Below, piece by piece: positions 1 through 4,208 of a stretch of 5,627 bases of DNA. The stretch is from assembly GCA_030669465.1 (NCBI GenBank), contig DAOVDN010000094.1, positions 1 to 5,627 on the forward strand, given 5' to 3'. Numbering within the stretch: the stretch's first letter is position 1; each line of letters opens with the position of its first letter. The DNA is from Desulfobacterales bacterium. Its GTDB lineage: Bacteria > Desulfobacterota > Desulfobacteria > Desulfobacterales > ETH-SRB1. Under the pieces are notes generated by a model that saw nothing but the letters and a program-made list of their open reading frames with translations, did not search any database and was not told the origin of the DNA. The position numbers were made by a program, and so were the translations under genes.

Positions 1-1646
1 TACTCTTTTATTTCGTCCTCATCCCTTAGAACCAACCCCCCAGTGATTTTTTGTTTTTCGTACCATCTTGCAAATAACTTATCAAAGTACTTTTCATCTT
101 CCAGCATCTCTCTGGTGATCTTGTAAGAGCCTTTTATCCTCATATAATTTAGGGCCGAAGCCCCTGAAAGAAACTTCCGCAAGGCTTCGGATATTTGCAT
201 ATTTCTCTTTTTTGCATAGTCTTCGATATAGCTTTGTATATCTTCTTCCAGTATTAATTCGATGCCGTATTCTCTTCTAAAATTTTCAACAAAATCTACA
301 AACGGTGAACGCTCGAGCATCTTCAAGAGAACATCTTTTGGCTTTTCACAAAGTTCCTTTGTCACTACTAGTTTTGTAAAATTCGAGCCAGGCAGCTCAA
401 ATTGAAAGTCAGTCAATATATTCTCCCACACACTTACAAGCGCCCGTGCACCGGTTTTCCGATTTTCGGAAATTTCGGCAACATAATCGATCGCCTCAGG
501 GGTAAGCTCTAAATCTATATTAAAGAGCTCAAATTCCAGTTTATATTGAGTGAGGATTGAATCTTCTGTTTCATCCATGATCCTGATAAGGTCATTTTTC
601 GAAAGGAGATTTACAAAAGTCCTGATAGGTGCCCTTCCAACCAATTCCGGAATCAAACCGAACTTGATAAAGTCATCCGCTGTTGCTTCTTTATAGTAAT
701 TTCTGAGCCGCGCCTTTCCTCTACCTTTCTCATCTGCGGCAAACCCTGCAATTACAAGACTTCCGTTTTCTCTTACACGACCTTTATGCTCCAGCCGCTT
801 TTTTGCAATACGATCTAAACTGTCGCCGATCCTTTCAAAAGAACCGCCAAGAACAAAGAGGATATTTTCGGTACTTACCATATCACCTTTCTTATCAATC
901 TTGACCCCTTTTTGTTTGTCAATAACTTCTTGCAACTGCGAGGCAGCAGAATATGGATTATTAATGGCAACCTGTTTTCTTTCGATAAGCTTTAACACCG
1001 ATCTCTGAAACCCCTCGCGAGAGATATCATGTCCGAGAAGCACCCCATCTTTAGCCTTTTTGTCGATCTCATCGATAAAGATCAGACCACCGTTTTTGGT
1101 TATAAATGTTGCACGCTCTTTACGATTGCTGCCAGGAGCCATATCGATCAACTCTCTTATCATATCATCCGCGCTTTTCCCTACATAACCGGCCTCTGTA
1201 TAATCTGTTGCATCAACTGTAAGGGTCGGCACCTGAAGCAGGTCTCCCAGGACTTCCACCGAATAGGTCTTGCCGCTTCCGGATGGACCGGCTATAATTG
1301 TATTTTTTTTCCTGAATCTTTTAACATTGGTTTCTTCAGGATGCTCACGAAGGTATTTTATTATGGCAAAATGGTAAGCCGCGGCAATTGCGAGTCTTTT
1401 CTTATATTCTTCCTGGCCGATAATATATTTATCAAGGTGCTGCTTGATCTCCACAGGAGTATAGATTTTGACCTTAAAGACCTCTGCTTTGCCCTTTTTG
1501 GGCCCCAGTTCTTCGGATAACATAGCATTAAAAGCCTCGTTGGCTCTATCCTGGCCATCAAGGTATGCTTTGGTTGCCTCCTTTTCACCGCAACCATAAT
1601 CATGCATGATCTTCTCAATAGCCTCTTTTGGAACAGATATCTTCAT
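1..1646 (-). CDS. ClpX-like AAA+ unfoldase/ATPase, long form, C-terminus cut by window edge
   Basis: The frame is open from an ATG at 1646 to the left edge, giving 548 visible residues with no frameshift and no stop. A GGGAG Shine-Dalgarno at 1654-1658, 7 nt from the ATG, fixes the start. The core is clearly ClpX-type: PVEIKQHLDKYIIGQ before the P-loop, Walker A GPSGSGKT (120-127), the pore loop GYVG (153-156), Walker B LIFIDEIDK (188-196), DISREGFQRSVLKLIE after it, sensor 1 near ILFVLGG, FGLIPELVGR with the arginine (329-338) and sensor 2 TGARAL (Arg401). Two things differ from true ClpX. The N-terminal four-cysteine zinc domain is absent, with a single Cys19 there instead. At least 147 residues follow sensor 2, where E. 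coli ClpX has about 54. The ClpP-docking loop position reads AGF (300-302) rather than IGF. It is inferred to be a cytoplasmic ATP-driven unfoldase or remodeller with unknown substrates; ClpP partnership is uncertain. The channel gene lies upstream on the same strand. Confidence 0.88.
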   Translation of the reverse strand, partial: MKISVPKEAIEKIMHDYGCGEKEATKAYLDGQDRANEAFNAMLSEELGPKKGKAEVFKVKIYTPVEIKQHLDKYIIGQEEYKKRLAIAAAYHFAIIKYLREHPEETNVKRFRKKNTIIAGPSGSGKTYSVEVLGDLLQVPTLTVDATDYTEAGYVGKSADDMIRELIDMAPGSNRKERATFITKNGGLIFIDEIDKKAKDGVLLGHDISREGFQRSVLKLIERKQVAINNPYSAASQLQEVIDKQKGVKIDKKGDMVSTENILFVLGGSFERIGDSLDRIAKKRLEHKGRVRENGSLVIAGFAADEKGRGKARLRNYYKEATADDFIKFGLIPELVGRAPIRTFVNLLSKNDLIRIMDETEDSILTQYKLEFELFNIDLELTPEAIDYVAEISENRKTGARALVSVWENILTDFQFELPGSNFTKLVVTKELCEKPKDVLLKMLERSPFVDFVENFRREYGIELILEEDIQSYIEDYAKKRNMQISEALRKFLSGASALNYMRIKGSYKITREMLEDEKYFDKLFARWYEKQKITGGLVLRDEDEIKE

Positions 1647-1655
1647 ATTTTTACT

Positions 1656-1760
1656 CCCTAAAATGCAACTTTTCAATAAACACTTAGACTTGCCCACTGG
1701 TAGGCAAGTCTTTTATCATCTAATTTGCCTTAAACTTTTTGAGAAGTTACCCTAAAATGC
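1656..1760. mobile_element. 83 bp miniature inverted-repeat insertion flanked by 11 bp direct repeats
   Basis: The word ccctaaaatgc occurs at 1656-1666 and again at 1750-1760. The 83 bp between them begins with aacttttcaa (1667-1676) and ends with ttgagaagtt (1739-1748). These are inverted copies with one T-G mismatch in ten, so the segment looks like a tiny non-autonomous element with a target duplication. The right copy holds the channel stop codon and the left copy holds the Shine-Dalgarno of the ClpX-like gene. A perfect 9 bp hairpin sits inside. No family was recognised. An alternative reading is a structured leader that arose by local duplication. Confidence 0.45.
1686..1711. repeat. 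Perfect 9 bp inverted repeat (hairpin) between channel and ATPase genes
   Basis: agacttgcc (1686-1694) and ggcaagtct (1703-1711) are exact reverse complements separated by 8 nt. On the plus strand a short T-run follows (1711-1714), which resembles an intrinsic terminator for plus-strand transcription. On the minus strand, where both flanking genes are read, no T-run follows, so efficient termination after the channel gene is doubtful. It could still stabilise or attenuate the mRNA between the two genes. It lies inside the candidate insertion at 1667-1749. Confidence 0.55.
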
Positions 1761-2762
1761 CCTTTTTGCCATGGCAATATTATCAACTTTTCCCATTACT
1801 ATCAAGGTCATTCCGTCCTTTAAAATCTGTGAAGAAGACGGATTAAACTCTATTTCTCCGGCATCTTCCTTTGCTCCAAGAACCAGAAGACCAAACTTGT
1901 CTTTTATCCCGGCTTCACCGATTTTTTTTCCGACAAAACTCGAATCTTTTGAAATAGTTATTTGATGAATCCTTAAATTACCCTGGGTGCTGCGCAGCAT
2001 GCTGTCAAGAAAATCAACTGCCGCAGGACGGATCATTTCAGATGCCATGCGCAGGGCCCCGATAAAATTTGGCGATACAACGCTGTCCGCTCCCGCCTTT
2101 TTGAGTTTCGGTTCCAGCTTCTGATCTATCATCCTGCTTATTATTCGTATATTTTTATTGAGCATTCTTGCTGTCATTGTGACATAAAGAGAATCCTTAT
2201 CAGATGGCAGGCTGATTACGATCCCTAAGGCCCTTTCAATACCCGCGGATATCAGGTTCTGATCATCTGTGGCATCCCCTTTAACATAGAGCAGGTCTTC
2301 TATGGTGGATTTGCACCGCTCGATATTTTCTTTATCAACTTCGATCAGAACAACGGGCTCACGGTTTTTGACAAGCTCAGTAAGGAGAGGGCGTCCTGTC
2401 TCGCCTCCGCCACACACAATATAATGACTTTTCAGCTTTTCTATCCGTTTACGCATCTGTTTTTTCCTCCATACCCCCGAAAATTCCCCTTCGATCAAAA
2501 ATGCCGTCAGCGTACTTATACCATAAAGAATGATACCCATCCCGAAAGTGATAAGTAACATGGTAAATACCTGCGCAGGGATATTGCCGGTAACTTCAAG
2601 AATTTCGCCGTAACCCACACTTGTCAGGGAAATTACCGTCATATATAGACAATCCATAAAATCCGGTTTTCCACCGAAAAGAATATAATAGCCGGTACTT
2701 CCTGCCGTGACCACAAGAAAACCGGCAAACAGCACAAGATAGAGTCTTCTTTTGATGCTCAT
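1752..2762 (-). CDS. Two-TM potassium channel with RCK (TrkA-N/TrkA-C) gating domains, MthK/GsuK-like
   Basis: 336 residues. TM1 is about 7-29. A pore helix follows with the selectivity filter TSVGYGE (47-53), then TM2 about 62-90 with glycines (FGMG) that could act as a hinge. The RCK/TrkA-N Rossmann domain starts near 113: CGGGETG (117-123) gives the GxGxxG motif, Glu141 ends the second strand (VVLIEVD), and GDATDD (162-167) and GADSVVSPN (224-232) are typical of the fold. A TrkA-C domain fills about 260-336. This order matches a tetrameric inner-membrane K+ channel opened by ligand binding to a cytoplasmic gating ring. The first filter residue is Ser48 where most channels have Thr. From memory of MthK, its Ca2+ ligands Glu210 and Glu212 are not preserved here, so the ligand is unknown. 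A weak AAGAAG Shine-Dalgarno (2770-2775) precedes the ATG. The ClpX-like gene is downstream, and the intervening element suggests a former tight operon. Confidence 0.92.
   Translation of the reverse strand: MSIKRRLYLVLFAGFLVVTAGSTGYYILFGGKPDFMDCLYMTVISLTSVGYGEILEVTGNIPAQVFTMLLITFGMGIILYGISTLTAFLIEGEFSGVWRKKQMRKRIEKLKSHYIVCGGGETGRPLLTELVKNREPVVLIEVDKENIERCKSTIEDLLYVKGDATDDQNLISAGIERALGIVISLPSDKDSLYVTMTARMLNKNIRIISRMIDQKLEPKLKKAGADSVVSPNFIGALRMASEMIRPAAVDFLDSMLRSTQGNLRIHQITISKDSSFVGKKIGEAGIKDKFGLLVLGAKEDAGEIEFNPSSSQILKDGMTLIVMGKVDNIAMAKRAF
2454..2470 (-). promoter_or_regulatory. Internal ribosome binding site and start codon (Met103) inside the channel gene
   Basis: A full GGAGG (2466-2470 on the complementary strand) stands 9 nt before an in-frame ATG (2454-2456) that encodes Met103. 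Met103 lies just after TM2 and just before the RCK domain. Initiation here would give a soluble 234-residue RCK protein. This signal is stronger than the AAGAAG before the full-length start. MthK is known to make its free RCK subunits from an internal start at Met107, the equivalent position, so the same arrangement is inferred here. Confidence 0.55.
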
Positions 2763-2811
2763 AGAAAAACTTCTTTAATAGTTCAGCCACAAAGACACTA
2801 AAACACTCTCC

Positions 2812-2870
2812 GAGCCGTAGGCTCTACCCTCCGGCCTGTAAGCCCTACGGGCTGGAAGCGAAGCCGGAGG
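2812..2870. repeat. GC-rich multi-hairpin repeat element
   Basis: Three perfect inverted repeats are packed together in an otherwise AT-rich intergenic stretch: gagcc/ggctc (2812-2816 with 2820-2824), an outer stem cctccggc/gccggagg (2828-2835 with 2863-2870), and within it agccc/gggct (2841-2845 with 2849-2853). The loops of the two small hairpins are gta and tac, complementary to each other. This is the look of a REP/BIME-type dispersed repeat or a folded RNA segment. On the minus strand it lies about 50 nt upstream of the channel start, but no T-run follows that would make it a terminator. Confidence 0.5.
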
Positions 2871-2882
2871 CCAAGATTATAA

Positions 2883-3001
2883 TATAATTCTCTTTGATAT
2901 TGGTCGAGTGGTCAAGTGGGAAATTGGTCGAGTGGTTAACTGCTTACTACTCGACGGCTGCCAACTTAAGCCGGAACACGTTGTAATCTCAAAGAGTTAT
3001 A
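2883..3001. repeat. MITE-like segment with inverted ends and internal 14 bp direct repeats
   Basis: The ends are imperfect inverted repeats: ctctttga (2890-2897) with tcaaagag (2989-2996), continued outward as tataa/ttata after a 2 nt bulge. Inside, attggtcgagtggt occurs twice (2899-2912 and 2923-2936, period 24). The second copy can fold against actactcgac (2946-2955) as a 10 bp hairpin with one G-U pair. No open frame of note and no clear target duplication are visible. A small non-autonomous element is the best guess; decayed repeat DNA is the alternative. Confidence 0.35.
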
Positions 3002-3029
3002 GTAGGGTGGGCACTGCCCACCATTCTAC
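3002..3029. repeat. REP-like palindrome (ggtgggcactgcccacc)
   Basis: ggtgggca (3006-3013) and tgcccacc (3015-3022) are perfect inverted arms around a single base. gtag (3002-3005) and ctac (3026-3029) extend the stem past a 3 nt bulge. The motif gtagggtgggca...tgcccacc is one I recall as a dispersed intergenic palindrome in many bacterial genomes, of the kind mobilised by RAYT-type transposases; that association is from memory. It lies immediately beside the broken end of the iorA remnant. Confidence 0.55.
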
Positions 3030-3035
3030 TGTTAC

Positions 3036-3182
3036 GAAAAAGTTTAGTGAAATCTCCGAAGAGGGCGTGCCGGGATATGTGGTTGCAACAGCAACCCCTG
3101 CCTCAATCGCTCCACGGGCAATAGCTTCATTGCCAAGAAGTAGCATCTTTTGATCAGGATGATCGGCTAATAGTTTGTGCAT
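3036..3182 (-). pseudogene. iorA: 5' remnant of indolepyruvate:ferredoxin oxidoreductase alpha subunit
   Basis: Reading from the ATG at 3182, 49 residues match the N-terminus of IorA, with the conserved run [19 protein letters not shown] followed by [16 protein letters not shown]. Intact IorA is about 600 residues and uses thiamine pyrophosphate to oxidise arylpyruvates with ferredoxin in anaerobes. Here homology stops after SLNFF. The frame runs 12 codons through the adjacent REP-like palindrome and ends at a TAA (2997-2999), so only a 61-residue chimeric peptide could be made. More than 90 percent of the gene, including all catalytic parts, is missing. The start codon and an upstream promoter survive, pointing to a deletion or rearrangement with its breakpoint near 3035. 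Identification of the fragment is confident; the event that cut it is inferred. Confidence 0.8.
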
Positions 3183-3206
3183 GGGTATATTAACCTGAGT
3201 TTGGGG

Positions 3207-3235
3207 TTGTTTTTTCTTTTTTAAAAATTTATAGT
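3207..3235 (+). promoter_or_regulatory. Possible promoter for the phosphoesterase gene
   Basis: TTGTTT (3207-3212), 17 bp, then TATAGT (3230-3235) on the plus strand. Its -10 box overlaps the -10 of the minus-strand iorA promoter, so the two would compete. The region is very T/A-rich, so a chance match is likely. It would leave an untranslated leader of roughly 75-80 nt before the ATG at 3319. Confidence 0.25.
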
Positions 3236-3260
3236 ATACTAATGCTTTTTGTAGTGTAAA
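3233..3260 (-). promoter_or_regulatory. Sigma-70-type promoter upstream of the iorA remnant
   Basis: On the minus strand a TTTACA -35 box (3255-3260) is followed after 16 bp by a TATACT -10 box (3233-3238). Transcription would start about 43 nt before the iorA ATG at 3182. The match is good, and its position before a true gene start supports it. It is now an orphan promoter that reads through the remnant into the repeat zone toward the channel gene. Confidence 0.5.
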
Positions 3261-3318
3261 GGATTTTTTATGGGCATTTTTCTGATTCAATTCATCGGGC
3301 GCTCAGGAAGTAGTTGTA

Positions 3319-3801
3319 ATGTCAACAAAATCACAAAGCATCGATGACTATCTCGTTGGTGTCATCTCGGATACGCACGGTCTCTTGAGACCTGAGGCGA
3401 TCAAAGCTCTCGAAAGTACCGACTTGATCATTCATGCGGGCGACATCGGTAAGCTTGAGGTACTTGAAGCTTTGCGAGCGATTAGCCCGGTCTATGCTGT
3501 GCGAGGAAACATGGACGTGGGCGAATGGGCGCGTGACCTCCCTGAAACAGAAGTTGTCGAGATCGGAGAACTCTCGCTCTATGTGCTTCATGATGCAGAT
3601 GAACTGGACTTAGATCCCGTTGCAGCCGGCTTTAGCGCCGTTATAAGTGGTCATACTCACAGGGCATCCATAGATAGGCGGAGCGGGGTGCTTTTTTTGA
3701 ACCCAGGCACAGCTGGGCCGTTTAGATCGCCGGTCACAGTTGCTCTGCTTCATCTACGGGGAAGCTCTTTGGAAGCGGAATTGGTCGAACTGGATCTATA
3801 A
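3319..3801 (+). CDS. YfcE/MJ0936-family metallophosphoesterase (phosphodiesterase)
   Basis: 160 residues, a normal length for this small calcineurin-like family, whose characterised members hydrolyse phosphodiester bonds with two bound metals. The metal-site motifs appear in order: ISDTHG (16-21, Asp18 and His20), HAGDIG (39-44, Asp42), VRGNMD (61-66, Asn64), His91 in VLHDAD, and SGHTH (110-114, His112 and His114), then LNPGTAG (127-133). All expected ligands are present, so the enzyme looks active. His91 is followed by Asp rather than the usual Gly. There is no signal peptide, so it should be cytoplasmic. AGGA at 3304-3307 lies 11 nt before the ATG, an acceptable but loose Shine-Dalgarno. 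The reading frame uses visibly more G/C-ending codons than the flanking AT-rich genes, hinting at a different origin. The natural substrate cannot be told, and no operon partner is visible. Confidence 0.9.
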   Translation: MSTKSQSIDDYLVGVISDTHGLLRPEAIKALESTDLIIHAGDIGKLEVLEALRAISPVYAVRGNMDVGEWARDLPETEVVEIGELSLYVLHDADELDLDPVAAGFSAVISGHTHRASIDRRSGVLFLNPGTAGPFRSPVTVALLHLRGSSLEAELVELDL

Positions 3802-4171
3802 CTGGTGTCTCGAGGATTTGAATCTGGTTACGGGTCCATACGGTGCGGTTCATAAAACCTATCGAGCCGGCTCACCGGCTAAAGCAGGACGTGAACCTCC
3901 GGATCGGCCTGTTTGTTGTCCGTATCAAATCATCCATTCCAGATGTAATAGAAGGCACTCGGCTGCTGTATGCCGAGTAACCGCAAGAAAGAAACTCAAT
4001 ATTTGCAGATTACCCCAACTGCGCAAAGTGAGATTATTGTTATAGATAAATGTCAACATTTCACGAGCCTTCCTCCCTTTACAATATCTGTCAAGAATGA
4101 CGACCCTTTCCTAGTCCCGGCCATTTTCCCATGCGAAGATTCCCCGAAATTGGTTAGAATGTAAAAGGCTA
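3802..4171. other. Intergenic stretch with small hairpins, no convincing gene
   Basis: About 370 bp lie between the phosphoesterase stop and the next promoter. Open frames here match nothing I recognise and lack good ribosome binding sites. Two structures stand out. One is a nested hairpin with outer stem ggttca/tgaacc (3847-3852 with 3892-3897) and inner stem agccgg/ccggct (3865-3870 with 3875-3880). The other is actcggc/gccgagt (3957-3963 with 3972-3978), which is not followed by a T-run. The first 160 bp are GC-richer than the rest, so the stretch may join two unrelated pieces of DNA. Confidence 0.5.
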
Positions 4172-4199
4172 TTGACAAATTCTTAAAGAAAATGTTAAT
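4172..4199 (+). promoter_or_regulatory. Promoter of the DUF4143 ATPase gene
   Basis: A perfect TTGACA (4172-4177) is followed after 16 bp by GTTAAT (4194-4199), a 4/6 match to TATAAT. The expected transcription start is about 4205-4207, only a few bases before the ATG at 4209. An imperfect dyad, gacaaatt (4174-4181) and aattgtc (4197-4203), brackets the promoter and could be an operator, though the A/T-rich context makes chance plausible. Confidence 0.45.
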
Positions 4200-4208
4200 T
4201 GTCTTTAT

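Noticed and set aside
1029..1520. 163-residue open frame on the plus strand
   Set aside because: It is the antisense shadow of the ClpX-like gene, whose frame is continuous and carries all the AAA+ motifs.
1686..1714. Intrinsic terminator for the channel gene
   Set aside because: The T-run follows the hairpin only on the plus strand, whereas the channel gene is transcribed on the minus strand.
2899..2940. ggtcgagtggttaac resembling a tRNA-Ser/Leu D-arm
   Set aside because: No acceptor, anticodon or T-arm can be placed around it, and the word is part of a direct repeat.
3802..3835. tRNA-like 3' end on the minus strand (TTCAAAT followed by a CACCA), a possible attachment site
   Set aside because: The T-stem does not pair, and only five bases separate the stem from CCA where eight are needed, so it is not a tRNA fragment.
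3740..4164. Open frames of 101 and 64 residues after the phosphoesterase
   Set aside because: The first begins inside the phosphoesterase in another frame. Neither resembles a known protein or has a good ribosome binding site.
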